Under the pieces are notes generated by a model, which saw only the letters and a list, made by a program, of their open reading frames with translations, had not been told where the DNA came from and did not search any database. A DNA stretch of 64,000 bases, taken from Glaciecola petra. Its GTDB lineage: Bacteria; Pseudomonadota; Gammaproteobacteria; Enterobacterales; Alteromonadaceae. Numbering within the stretch: the stretch's first letter is position 1; each line of letters opens with the position of its first letter. Positions 1 to 8,555 of the stretch are shown here, one piece after another. The translations under genes were made by a program, and so were the position numbers. The DNA lies in NCBI RefSeq assembly GCF_031846345.1, contig NZ_JAVRHX010000001.1, positions 1,550,001-1,614,000 of the forward strand, in the 5' to 3' direction.

Positions 1-169
1 AGCCGAAGATTTGATCGGTAAACATACGGTTGTAGTTGCTAACCTTGCACCGCGGAAGATGCGTTTTGGTATGTCAGAAGGGATGGTTTTAGCGGCTGGG
101 CCCGGTGGTCAAGATTTATATATTTTAGAACCGCATTCAGGTGCATCACCAGGAATGCGAGTAAAGTAA
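1..169 (+). CDS. metG: methionyl-tRNA synthetase, C-terminal end (partial)
   Basis: The gene runs in from the left edge; only the last 55 codons are visible, in the frame that starts at base 2, ending with TAA at 167-169. The residues match the C-terminal tRNA-binding (OB-fold) domain of long MetG proteins, with the PRKMRFGMSEGMVLAAG segment followed by a G-x-D-L-Y-I-L-x-P strand and the PGMRVK end. This appended domain improves tRNA binding by the dimeric enzyme, which charges tRNA-Met in the cytoplasm. Stand-alone proteins with the same fold exist, so the full enzyme is inferred from close agreement with the MetG terminus. The last 61 bases overlap the end of the convergent yafS gene. Confidence 0.85.
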   Translation, partial: AEDLIGKHTVVVANLAPRKMRFGMSEGMVLAAGPGGQDLYILEPHSGASPGMRVK

Positions 170-924
170 GACGATTCGCGCGCAGCATTAGAGCTACACG
201 CACTCACTGGCTGAGCGCTAAATTTTGGTTTTAGCTTCCATGCTGGCTTGATTGGCGACAAAGGAATTTCGCGCTTGCGCGCCACAATAATATACATGGA
301 CGAAAACCAAGGTAGATATCGCTTACACAGCTTTTGAATGCGACTCTCGCTACCCAAATTTTTACGCATAAAAAGAGAGGAATATAGCAAGTTCTCGTGT
401 TGCACAATTTCAAAATCGAGCAGTTGTAGCCAGTCTTTTATTCGTGCACTGGTAAAGAATCGCCCTTGATGCAAAATATTTTTGCGATTTATAGGCAAGT
501 ATTTCATCACCCCAGCCAGACTAAACGGATTAAAGCCCGCAATGATCACTCTGCCATCAGAGGTAATAGAACGGTCGATTTCACGTACTATCTGATGCGG
601 GTCTTGCGCAAAATCCAGTTCGCCGAGCAAAACAAAAGCATCTACACTATTATTTTGAAACGGCAATTTGGCCGACTCTCCACACAAGTGATTATTCTTG
701 TTTGTATGAGGTGCTATGGCGTATTGATGCTTTACTTGGCATTTAGGCAAGTTAACTTGACTACTTAAGCTGCCCATTTTTACAAGATAATACCCAAAAA
801 TACGTTCGGTAATAGGCATTAAGGCTTTTTCTAATTCCATGCGCGCCAATTCGCCTTGGCTCAACTCAAACCAATTTTTAGGATAAACGGGTTGTTCTTT
901 ACTGCGCGCTGAACGCATTATCAT
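109..924 (-). CDS. yafS: YafS-like SAM-dependent methyltransferase family protein
   Basis: This 271-residue protein resembles E. coli YafS, a class I methyltransferase-fold protein of unknown substrate. The conserved core is visible as VDAFVLLGELDFAQDPH around residue 100, followed by the IAGFNPFSLAGVMKYLP block near residue 130, which is very close to YafS. I do not see the usual glycine-rich SAM motif I upstream of it, which also seems absent from YafS, so catalysis is not proven. The start at 924 has a GGCGAGGAG ribosome site about 8 bases upstream. It is divergent from gloB, as in E. coli. The C-terminal tail, rich in Pro, Ser and Ala, extends into the end of metG on the opposite strand. 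Confidence 0.8.
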   Translation of the reverse strand: MIMRSARSKEQPVYPKNWFELSQGELARMELEKALMPITERIFGYYLVKMGSLSSQVNLPKCQVKHQYAIAPHTNKNNHLCGESAKLPFQNNSVDAFVLLGELDFAQDPHQIVREIDRSITSDGRVIIAGFNPFSLAGVMKYLPINRKNILHQGRFFTSARIKDWLQLLDFEIVQHENLLYSSLFMRKNLGSESRIQKLCKRYLPWFSSMYIIVARKREIPLSPIKPAWKLKPKFSAQPVSACSSNAARESSYFTRIPGDAPECGSKIYKS

Positions 925-1100
925 TAACCACTCTCCTCGCCGACTTTTCTGTATATTGGTATTTACTTAGGAATTTTGCAACTTTATATTCGACTCAACA
1001 TCTTTTATCATTAAAGGACTTAAGGTTAAAGATGAAAATACGCGGGCTTGGTAATAACGATTTTAATTGTTTACCTGTGGTCGTTGAATATGGAAACGCA

Positions 1101-1868
1101 ATGTCTGACGAAAGCAAAAAACAATATTCAAGCACATTTAAAGTGACTGCAATCCCCGCATTTACCGACAACTACATTTGGTGTTTACAAAAAGGCCAAA
1201 ACGCGGTGGTGGTTGACCCGGGAGAAGCAAAACCTGTGTTTGAGTATTTGGAAAGCAATGAACTTACGCTCACCGGCATTTTAGTGACTCACCACCACTT
1301 TGACCATGTAGGGGGCATTGATACTCTCTTGCACGCTTTCCCCAACATTCCTGTTTTTGGTCCAAATAATCCGAAAATCACCTCAATCACACAGCATTTG
1401 ATAGAAGGTGATAGCATTGTTTTACCGGAAATTGATGCTAAGTTGTCGATATTAGAAACCCCAGGGCATACTCTCGACCATATTGTTTATTTCGATGAAC
1501 AGCATTTATTCTGTGGCGATACTCTGTTTTCCGGTGGATGCGGCAGAATGTTTGAAGGTACGCCGCCGGTGTTTTGGCATTCTTTGCAAAAACTAATGAA
1601 CTTACCTTCTCATTTAGGCGTCTATTGTACCCACGAATATACTCAAGCTAATTTGGCTTTTGCCCAACATGTCGACCCGCATAATGAAGCCTTAAAGACT
1701 TACTCTGCATGGGTCGATAGTAAACGTGAGGCAGATCAAATTACATTGCCCTCTAGCATAGCGCAGGAGTTGGCCATCAACCCCTTTTTAAGGTGTGATA
1801 TGGATTGCAATCAAGACAAGGCAATTGCGAACTTTGCTAGGTTAAGAAAACAAAAAGACAATTTCTAA
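1101..1868 (+). CDS. gloB: hydroxyacylglutathione hydrolase (glyoxalase II)
   Basis: Glyoxalase II hydrolyses S-lactoylglutathione to D-lactate and glutathione, the second step of methylglyoxal detoxification in the cytoplasm. It is a metallo-beta-lactamase fold enzyme; the binuclear metal signature THHHFDH is present, followed by a PGHTLDH motif, a FCGDTLFSGGCGRMFEG motif and the YCTHEYT histidine. The C-terminal glutathione-binding segment (NPFLRCD) is also present. From the ATG at 1101 the product has 255 residues, the family's normal length. An in-frame ATG at 1032 has a plausible AAGG ribosome site and would add 23 residues without family similarity, so the start is not settled. mltD follows after about 50 bases on the same strand. 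Confidence 0.95.
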   Translation: MSDESKKQYSSTFKVTAIPAFTDNYIWCLQKGQNAVVVDPGEAKPVFEYLESNELTLTGILVTHHHFDHVGGIDTLLHAFPNIPVFGPNNPKITSITQHLIEGDSIVLPEIDAKLSILETPGHTLDHIVYFDEQHLFCGDTLFSGGCGRMFEGTPPVFWHSLQKLMNLPSHLGVYCTHEYTQANLAFAQHVDPHNEALKTYSAWVDSKREADQITLPSSIAQELAINPFLRCDMDCNQDKAIANFARLRKQKDNF

Positions 1869-1920
1869 TTTGCGCGCAATTCGGTTACAGTACAAAGTCA
1901 AATTTTTGAAGTGGTTGAAT

Positions 1921-3615
1921 ATGAAGTACATAGCAATAATATCCATTAGCTTATTATTAAGCGCCTGTCAGTTTACCCAGCAATCTGCCGGCCCCGATTC
2001 GACAATACCGCAAACCAATCAAGTTGCTGAATCAACAGGTGTTAAAAATGATATTTTTGCCTGTGATGCTACAGACAACACTTCCAATGAAAACCAAACA
2101 ACTTGCAGTGTAGAGCATTCACAGCCCCAAGAAGGCGTTGCCGCGCTGATTCATCCATTAAACGATATTGCCATTAGAATCCCGCTTGTCCCTGAAGCAA
2201 AAGTTGATGAAGAAGAGTCTGAAACTAACTTATGGCAACGAATATCTTCTCAGTTTACGTTTGACATTCCCGAAGCACAGCCGCGTTTAGATGCACAAAA
2301 AAAGTGGTTCTTACGACACCCTGCATATATGGGCCGCGTATCAAAACGTGCGAGCCCATTTTTGTATTACATCACAGAGCGCTTAGAACAAGAAAACATG
2401 CCGATGGAATTGGCTTTGTTGCCAATTGTAGAAAGCGCTTTTGACCCTTTTGCATACAGCCACGGCCGCGCCTCAGGAATGTGGCAATTTATACCCAGCA
2501 CAGGCAAACGTTTTGGCATGAAGCAAACCTGGTGGTATGACGGTCGTAGAGACGTAATTGCGTCTACCGAGGGTGCTATAAAATACTTAAAATATTTACA
2601 TAAGATGTTTGATGGTGATTGGCTGCACGCCCTCGCTGCCTATAATAGTGGCGAAGGTCGTGTAATGCGTGCGATCAGAAAGAATAAGAAAGCAGGTAAA
2701 GCTACCGATTTTTGGTCTTTAGCTTTACCTAAAGAAACCAGAGCCTACGTACCAAAACTACTGGCACTGAGTAAAATTCTAAGCGACAAAGAAAAATACA
2801 ATTTTGCCTGGCCAATTATCCCTAATACACCGGTAGTCGAAATTGTTGATGTAGGTTCACAGATTGACTTAGCGCTCGCTGCCAAAATGGCAGGTTTGAG
2901 CATTGGTGAATTACAGGGGCTAAACCCAGGCTTTAATCGCTGGGCGACAGATCCTGATGGCCCCCACACTTTATTATTACCCCTTGATAAAACCGAAAAC
3001 TTTAAACAAGTATTAGCAAAAACCTCTAGTAAAGATCGCTTGAACTGGGTACGTCATCAAGTTAAATCAGGCGATAGTTTGGGCGTAATAGCACAAAAAT
3101 ATTCAAGCAGTATAAAAGTAATACAGCAAGTTAATAATATGAAAGGTAATCGCATCATTATTGGCGATTATCTTTTAGTGCCTGTGTCGTTAAAACAACT
3201 AGATGAATACAGTTTGTCTGCTGACCAACGCTTGGCTAAAATACAGTCTATTGAGAGAGCTGAACATAAAATAGTGCATAAGGTAAGTACTGGCGATACT
3301 CTTTGGGACATCGCCATGGCGCACAAAGTTGGCGTGAGAGATTTAGCCAAATGGAATAAAATGGCACCGGGCGATACCTTAAAAATAGACGCCGACATTG
3401 TAGTATGGACAAACAACGTGCCGACTCCTAATGCAAATGCACCCATAGTACGTAACATTACTTACACAGTGCGTTCAGGTGATTCATTGGCCAGAATAGC
3501 GGGTAAGTTTAAAGTGAGTATTTCTGAAATTAAAAAATGGAATAAACTCAATAAAAACAAGTATTTGCAACCTGGTCAAAAGCTCCGCATTAAGGTAGAT
3601 GTTACCGAAACCTAG
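1921..3615 (+). CDS. mltD: membrane-bound lytic murein transglycosylase D with three LysM domains
   Basis: MltD cleaves the glycan strands of peptidoglycan with formation of 1,6-anhydromuramic ends, acting from the periplasmic face of the outer membrane. From the ATG at 1921 the product has 564 residues, starting with a lipoprotein signal peptide and lipobox LSAC (Cys16). The lytic transglycosylase domain follows, with the catalytic glutamate in LPIVESAFDP (Glu171), then GMWQFIPSTG and LAAYNSGEGRV. Three LysM peptidoglycan-binding repeats start near residues 381, 453 and 515. A longer reading frame from a TTG at 1870 would put charged residues before the signal peptide, so it was not used. 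The gloB-mltD neighbourhood is common in gammaproteobacteria. Confidence 0.93.
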   Translation: MKYIAIISISLLLSACQFTQQSAGPDSTIPQTNQVAESTGVKNDIFACDATDNTSNENQTTCSVEHSQPQEGVAALIHPLNDIAIRIPLVPEAKVDEEESETNLWQRISSQFTFDIPEAQPRLDAQKKWFLRHPAYMGRVSKRASPFLYYITERLEQENMPMELALLPIVESAFDPFAYSHGRASGMWQFIPSTGKRFGMKQTWWYDGRRDVIASTEGAIKYLKYLHKMFDGDWLHALAAYNSGEGRVMRAIRKNKKAGKATDFWSLALPKETRAYVPKLLALSKILSDKEKYNFAWPIIPNTPVVEIVDVGSQIDLALAAKMAGLSIGELQGLNPGFNRWATDPDGPHTLLLPLDKTENFKQVLAKTSSKDRLNWVRHQVKSGDSLGVIAQKYSSSIKVIQQVNNMKGNRIIIGDYLLVPVSLKQLDEYSLSADQRLAKIQSIERAEHKIVHKVSTGDTLWDIAMAHKVGVRDLAKWNKMAPGDTLKIDADIVVWTNNVPTPNANAPIVRNITYTVRSGDSLARIAGKFKVSISEIKKWNKLNKNKYLQPGQKLRIKVDVTET

Positions 3616-3635
3616 TTCTCATTCGGGATTGTCGT

Positions 3636-4016
3636 GGTATTGGAGATCACCGCCTACGCGGTGATGACAGCTAGATGCGTGATGACAGGTTTATGGGAGA
3701 TCACCGCCTGCGCGGTGATGTGTTCGGTTAAAAGTTTTACCTCAACAGTCATCTCAGCGGAAGCTGAGATCTCCTTAGACATCCTCTATCTATATGGGAA
3801 CCAAAAGGTCGTAATAAGCAGATTCCTGCCTCCGCAGGAAAGACGATTCGCTTAACCTATCAGCATTACGCCTGCGCGGTGATGACAAGTTCATGGGAGA
3901 TCACCGCCTGCGCAGTGATGACAGGTTTATGGGAGATCACCGCCTACGCGGTGATGACAGCTTGATGCGTGATGACAGCTTGATGCATGATGACAGTGAC
4001 AGCTTGATGCGTGATG
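3636..4016. repeat. cluster of short palindromic intergenic repeats (three hairpin families plus an 18-bp tandem unit)
   Basis: The 435-bp gap between mltD and ilvE holds no credible gene and is nearly filled by repeats. Family A is an 8-bp stem ATCACCGC/GCGGTGAT with a CTAC or CTGC loop, flanked by GGAG and GACAG: good copies at 3642-3670, 3695-3720, 3895-3924 (one mismatch) and 3931-3960, and a worn copy at 3863-3887. Family B is ATCTCAGC-GGAA-GCTGAGAT at 3751-3770. Family C is TTCCTGC-CTCC-GCAGGAA at 3823-3840. The end at 3961-4016 is a tandem array of the 18-mer CTTGATGCGTGATGACAG, three copies with small changes; a related copy lies at 3671-3688. The units look like REP-type elements. 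No transposase is nearby. Confidence 0.85.
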
Positions 4017-4050
4017 ACCCACCTTAGTACCCAAGATTAAATGATGATGC

Positions 4051-5046
4051 CTATAAACGTGTTAGCCAATTATGTTTATCTTCGGCTGCGCCCCATTGAA
4101 TATCGTTTAATGCTTTGCGTAATTTAACGGTAGTTGGTCCTGTTTCACCACTTCCTACAGCTATTTCTTCCTCACCAACAATAAGAGTGCCCACTGGCGT
4201 TAATACCGCTGCGGTGCCCGATAAGGCTGCTTCTGTACCTGGTTTAGCGGCACGCTCCAGTAATTCGTCTACCGACAACTCTCGTTCCGATACCGTCATG
4301 CCCATATCGGCTGCCAAGCTCAGTATAGAGGCACGAGTAACACCGTGTAAAAAGGTACTATCTAGGGCTTTGGTAATAATTTCATTGCCGTCGATAAGGA
4401 TAAAATTAGCGGCCCCCGTCTCTTGCACGTCACCGTTTGGACAAAATAAAATTTGGTCGGCATTAGATTCAGCCTTTGCGGCTAGTATGGGGCCAAGTGC
4501 ACTAGCATAATTACCCCCACTTTTTATCATGCCCATGTGTTCGGCACAGCGCATACCGTCATTTGCAAGCAATAACCTAAGAGGTTTGCCTCCGCCAGAA
4601 AAATAATCTCCAACAGGTGAAAGCAAAACGTATAAAAGAGAAGTCGCAGATGGTGCAGCCGCTTTACCAATAGACGCTTCTGTTCCAATGTGCGTGGGAC
4701 GAATGTACATCGACCCTGGAGGCGCTGGCACGTCTTCTGCGTATTTTTTAACCACTGACTGGATCATGTCAGACAGTTGTTGTTCGTTTATTTCGGGCAA
4801 ATTCAACAAACGGCTGCTTTGTGCCATACGCTTTATATTTTGGTCCATACGGAAGATATTGATACTGCCATCGTCATGCCTAAAAGCTTTTAAACCTTCA
4901 AAGCAAGTACTTGAATAATGCAGCACATGTGCGCCAGGATGCATAGCAATGCTGTTGGAGTCGACAAATGTTGCTTCACTCCAAACATTATTTTCAAATT
5001 TTGCTATTACCATTTCCGGCATAAATACCGTTCCAAAAGCAGCCAT
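4051..5046 (-). CDS. ilvE: branched-chain amino acid aminotransferase
   Basis: This PLP enzyme of fold type IV interconverts leucine, isoleucine and valine with their 2-oxoacids using 2-oxoglutarate. The 331-residue product has the family motifs: the PLP lysine in MGMIKSGGNYAS (Lys175), the GDVQETGAANF loop and LHGVTRASIL. Its length and the CFEGLKAFRHDDG segment fit the larger, mitochondrial/Bacillus-like type of BCAT and not the shorter E. coli IlvE. An ATG at 5046 was chosen because GGAGAAG lies just upstream; an in-frame TTG at 5064 would contain that site. The gene is single, with the repeat cluster downstream and a 138-base gap upstream before the acyltransferase gene. Confidence 0.92.
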   Translation of the reverse strand: MAAFGTVFMPEMVIAKFENNVWSEATFVDSNSIAMHPGAHVLHYSSTCFEGLKAFRHDDGSINIFRMDQNIKRMAQSSRLLNLPEINEQQLSDMIQSVVKKYAEDVPAPPGSMYIRPTHIGTEASIGKAAAPSATSLLYVLLSPVGDYFSGGGKPLRLLLANDGMRCAEHMGMIKSGGNYASALGPILAAKAESNADQILFCPNGDVQETGAANFILIDGNEIITKALDSTFLHGVTRASILSLAADMGMTVSERELSVDELLERAAKPGTEAALSGTAAVLTPVGTLIVGEEEIAVGSGETGPTTVKLRKALNDIQWGAAEDKHNWLTRL

Positions 5047-5184
5047 GACGATTATCTTCTCCAATTTAAGTTATCACCCAGATAAGGCGAGTAATGCCCC
5101 ATGCATCTAAGGGTGCAAGTTTATGCTAAATGCGCCCTAAAACAAAAGAATTAGATGAATTATTTTGTTTGCGCTTATAAGGTT

Positions 5185-6267
5185 TTATTTAATGACTAAC
5201 GCACGCTGCTCTGAATTTCCCATTGCCAGTAAAAAGGGATCTTGTTTTTGCCGTTTAGAAAAAGCTGATTTTGAGCTTATACCTTGCCATTTATGCTCAA
5301 CTAAACACTGCCCAATTGCACCACCTAAGGTATTACCTGGTCCTAAAACAATCAGTTTGTCAGGCGAAAATTCTTTCAGAACCACTTCCACTGATCGACT
5401 AAAGTCATAATAATCATATACCTGATGACCTAAGGTATAATCATACAGAGCATCAGTGTCTGTGCTATAAGGTTGCCAAATATGCCCTCTTCCGTCGATG
5501 ATTGGACATTGTGGTACCTTGAATAATGTTTGCGACAACTTGGCTTTTGCTTGTTTTGATATGCCTTGCAACAAAGGTGTATGAAAAGCCGCGTGATTAA
5601 ACAATTTCATCGGATATCGTTGGTCTATTTTTGGCAGCAGCTTTTCTAGTTTTGCCAAGCCCTTTTTATTAGCCCCTAATACCCAATAACCGCCCAGCTT
5701 AATCGATAAATAAGCTTCACATTCAGGTATGTTACTCACCTCATCTAAAACATTTTGTAGCAAATCTATCTTATCGTTATCAATTTTCCAATTTTCATTA
5801 ACGATGGGATAGATCAATTGTCCGGTGGTTTCAGACACACCGCCTTTCTCACTCACTAGACTTCCCATTGTATTGATCAGTTTAATGGCATTTTCAGCAG
5901 ATAAAACCCCTGCTGCTGCAAGCGTGATATACCAGCCCATAGAATTACCAATCAGCGCCGAAACTTCGTATTTATCTTGGTCAATTGCGGCAAAATCAGC
6001 TATCGCACAAGCGTAAATTAATGCAGAGGCATTTTCACCCGCAGAGTGTTTTTTTAATTGATAGCTGGGTGCGCTGTCTAAGGCTTGGATACTGATTTGA
6101 TTTTGCTCAGCACGATGAGCGTCAATGGTATCTAATATGTGTAGTTTATCAGAGTGATATTTACTGAAATAACCAAGTTCTTCCTTGTTATAGGTGCCTC
6201 GACCTGGGCAAATCACCACTACTTTTTGTTTGTTTTTTTGGACGCTACTTTCTATATTTTTCGTCAT
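5185..6267 (-). CDS. FabD-like acyltransferase (annotated family: ACP S-malonyltransferase)
   Basis: The 360-residue protein has the FabD/acyltransferase fold. Visible are the N-terminal CPGRGTYNKEELGY loop (the family's PGQGSQ position), the nucleophile elbow GNSMG with Ser109 (GHSLG in FabD), and the second catalytic residue in AAFHTPLL (His229). The arginine that binds the malonyl carboxylate in FabD (in the LRG motif) seems to be replaced: the region reads AIKLINTMGSL, with Met134 at that place. This suggests a non-carboxylated acyl substrate; this is inference. It lies 37 bases downstream of the E1 fusion gene on the same strand and so probably belongs to the same operon. The true fabD of this organism is not in this window. 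The ribosome site before 6267 is weak. Confidence 0.75.
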   Translation of the reverse strand: MTKNIESSVQKNKQKVVVICPGRGTYNKEELGYFSKYHSDKLHILDTIDAHRAEQNQISIQALDSAPSYQLKKHSAGENASALIYACAIADFAAIDQDKYEVSALIGNSMGWYITLAAAGVLSAENAIKLINTMGSLVSEKGGVSETTGQLIYPIVNENWKIDNDKIDLLQNVLDEVSNIPECEAYLSIKLGGYWVLGANKKGLAKLEKLLPKIDQRYPMKLFNHAAFHTPLLQGISKQAKAKLSQTLFKVPQCPIIDGRGHIWQPYSTDTDALYDYTLGHQVYDYYDFSRSVEVVLKEFSPDKLIVLGPGNTLGGAIGQCLVEHKWQGISSKSAFSKRQKQDPFLLAMGNSEQRALVIK

Positions 6268-6304
6268 TATTTTATTTTCGTCTACTTAGTCGTATTAACC
6301 AAAT

Positions 6305-8545
6305 TTATTCAAGCTCAACTAATACTTTGTCAATTATCTGCTCACAACTCGGTAAAACTTCATAGGCCGCTTTGCCCAAAGGAATAAAGCTGTCTTGAGC
6401 ACAAATTCGGCTGAGCTTATGACCTTCAGTTTGCTCTTGCAATAAAGTAACAACAGCTTCGCTAATCGACGCTGTTTGACGGCATTCATCGACAATCAAC
6501 ACATTTACGGTGTTTTTCACAGCAGTTATTATGCCGATTTCGTCCAAAGGAGCTAACCACCGTAAATCAATTACTCTGATGTTAATACCTCTATCGCGCA
6601 AACGCGCTTGCGCCTGCATCGATAAATAATATCCATTGCCATAGGTAATGATACTGAGGGCTTCATTTTTGTCCTCACCTGCGTGACTAGCATGAATTGC
6701 TAACCCTTGTGCTTGTTTTTTATCTTGCTGTGCATTGGGCGCATGGTATTCATGAGTCCACAAACCGTCGCCCGCACTCAATAAATCCTTTTGCATATAA
6801 AGTGCTATAGGCTCTATAAATATAACCACTCGTGATTCTTCATTTGCTAATCTAACCGCCTCTCTTAATAATAAAACCGCATCTTTTGCGTTAGAAGGGC
6901 AAGCTATCACTAGTCCTGGAATATCCCTGAACACAGCAAACGAGTTGTCGTTATGGAAATGACCACCAAAGCCTTTTTGATAGGCAAGCCCTGCTATTCT
7001 TATCACCATTGGGTTTGTGTATTGACCGTTTGAGAAAAATGGTAATGTGGCTGCCTCGCCTCTTATTTGATCCTCAGCATTATGCACATACGCTAAAAAC
7101 TGTATTTCGGGAATAGGCAAAAAATTGTTATGAGCTAAGCCAATTGACAAACCCAATATCGATTGTTCGTCTAATAGGGTATTAATCACTCGCTTGGAAC
7201 CAAACTTGTCGATCAGTTTTGTCGTTACACTGTAAACGCCACCTTTTTTACCCACATCTTCGCCACATAAAATAATATTATTGTGCTGGGCCATTAGGTC
7301 TAAAAGTGTCCAATTTAACAGCTTTGCAAGATGCTGTTTTTTGCCAAGGTTATGTTTTTCGTGTTGAAACAATATGTCTCGTTGCGCTTTGCCAATTTGA
7401 GCTATTCTTGCTACTTTCTGTTTATTTTTTAGCACTTCCGTTGGCTTGGGCATAATACTTTGCATAATTGCTTTTGCGCTATCTAACTTGGGCTTGCTAA
7501 TTACCTCTGCAGCAACTTGCTGAACACGCAGGTCAATACTTACATACAAATCACAAATAGCACCTGGCGCCATTAAACCTTGATCTATCAGCATACTAGC
7601 GGTGTGCAACAAAGGGTCGTTATTTTCAGTCTCTTCTATCGCTTCTTTTTTGCGATATGAGCTTTCAGTATCTGAGCCAGCATGCCCTAATAGACGAACC
7701 AAACGGACATGTAAGAACACCGGTTTTTGTTTTTCACGGGCAATCTTCTCTGCACGCTGAGAGGCAATGTAAGTATCAAGTATGTCGAGGCCATTACAAC
7801 TTATATAAATTAACCCTGCCCTATGGGCAAAATTAGCGTGAATCCAACCAGAAGGAGTAGGTGTTGAAATACCAATACCATTGTCTTCGCAAATAAATAC
7901 TAGCGGTAATCTAATATTTTGATATGCCGCCCACGCCGCCGCATTTATGGCACCTTGCGCGGTAGAGTGATTTGATGATGCATCACCAAAGTTACACACA
8001 ACTACACCATCATTCGGTAGAGTCGATTCAACATTAAGATTTTTTGCCAATTGAATACTGAAGGCTGTCCCCACCGCTTTAGGCAGGTGGGAGGCGATAG
8101 TACTAGTTTGCGGAGGTACAAACAGTGTTTTACTCCCCAAGACTTTATGACGTCCTCCAGAAATAGGGTCGTCACTAGAAGCCGCAAACGACAGTAGCAT
8201 ATCGTAGATGGTAGTTTCACCGGGCACTTGCTTAGCTCGTTGAACAAAAAATGCGCCACTACGATAGTGCAAAAACGCCATATCAGTGTAACGAAAAGCC
8301 TTGCCATAAGCTGCGTTACCTTCGTGTCCAGCACTGCCTATAGTATAAAAGCTTTGCCCTTGCTTTTGCATGACTCGTGAGTGCAAGTCAAGATGCCGAC
8401 TGATCACTTGTGATTCAAATAAGTCGATGCATTCTTGTTTACTCAAAGCAGCATCTTCGTGATGCCACTGAGAGGATGGCGGTAAATCGCCATTTTTGAC
8501 GCGCGCAATAATGTGTTGTTTTACGTGTGAATTGCGGTCTGACAT
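6305..8545 (-). CDS. 2-oxoacid dehydrogenase E1 component, fused alpha and beta subunits
   Basis: This 746-residue protein joins the two E1 chains of branched-chain-type 2-oxoacid dehydrogenases, which decarboxylate a 2-oxoacid with thiamine diphosphate and pass the acyl group to lipoyl-E2. The alpha half (about residues 30-370) has the TPP/Mg motif GDASSN (187-192) and the GHEGNAA segment. The beta half (about 400-746) has the catalytic glutamate region CGEDVGKKGGVY, the EIQFLAY strand and the RWLAPLD end region. ATG at 8545 has AAAAGG 8 bases upstream and was preferred to a TTG at 8551. The gene starts 10 bases after gcdH stops. No E2 or E3 gene is close. Candidate substrates are branched-chain 2-oxoacids or, from the neighbour gcdH, 2-oxoadipate. 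Confidence 0.85.
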   Translation of the reverse strand: MSDRNSHVKQHIIARVKNGDLPPSSQWHHEDAALSKQECIDLFESQVISRHLDLHSRVMQKQGQSFYTIGSAGHEGNAAYGKAFRYTDMAFLHYRSGAFFVQRAKQVPGETTIYDMLLSFAASSDDPISGGRHKVLGSKTLFVPPQTSTIASHLPKAVGTAFSIQLAKNLNVESTLPNDGVVVCNFGDASSNHSTAQGAINAAAWAAYQNIRLPLVFICEDNGIGISTPTPSGWIHANFAHRAGLIYISCNGLDILDTYIASQRAEKIAREKQKPVFLHVRLVRLLGHAGSDTESSYRKKEAIEETENNDPLLHTASMLIDQGLMAPGAICDLYVSIDLRVQQVAAEVISKPKLDSAKAIMQSIMPKPTEVLKNKQKVARIAQIGKAQRDILFQHEKHNLGKKQHLAKLLNWTLLDLMAQHNNIILCGEDVGKKGGVYSVTTKLIDKFGSKRVINTLLDEQSILGLSIGLAHNNFLPIPEIQFLAYVHNAEDQIRGEAATLPFFSNGQYTNPMVIRIAGLAYQKGFGGHFHNDNSFAVFRDIPGLVIACPSNAKDAVLLLREAVRLANEESRVVIFIEPIALYMQKDLLSAGDGLWTHEYHAPNAQQDKKQAQGLAIHASHAGEDKNEALSIITYGNGYYLSMQAQARLRDRGINIRVIDLRWLAPLDEIGIITAVKNTVNVLIVDECRQTASISEAVVTLLQEQTEGHKLSRICAQDSFIPLGKAAYEVLPSCEQIIDKVLVELE

Positions 8546-8555
8546 TGGCAACCTT

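Noticed and set aside
3634..3855. 73-codon open frame after mltD
   Set aside because: It is made almost wholly of the palindromic repeat units; the product has no family character and no ribosome site.
3636..4016. Repeat cluster considered as a CRISPR array
   Set aside because: Units are short palindromes of several families with irregular spacing and no unique spacers of even length; no cas genes nearby.
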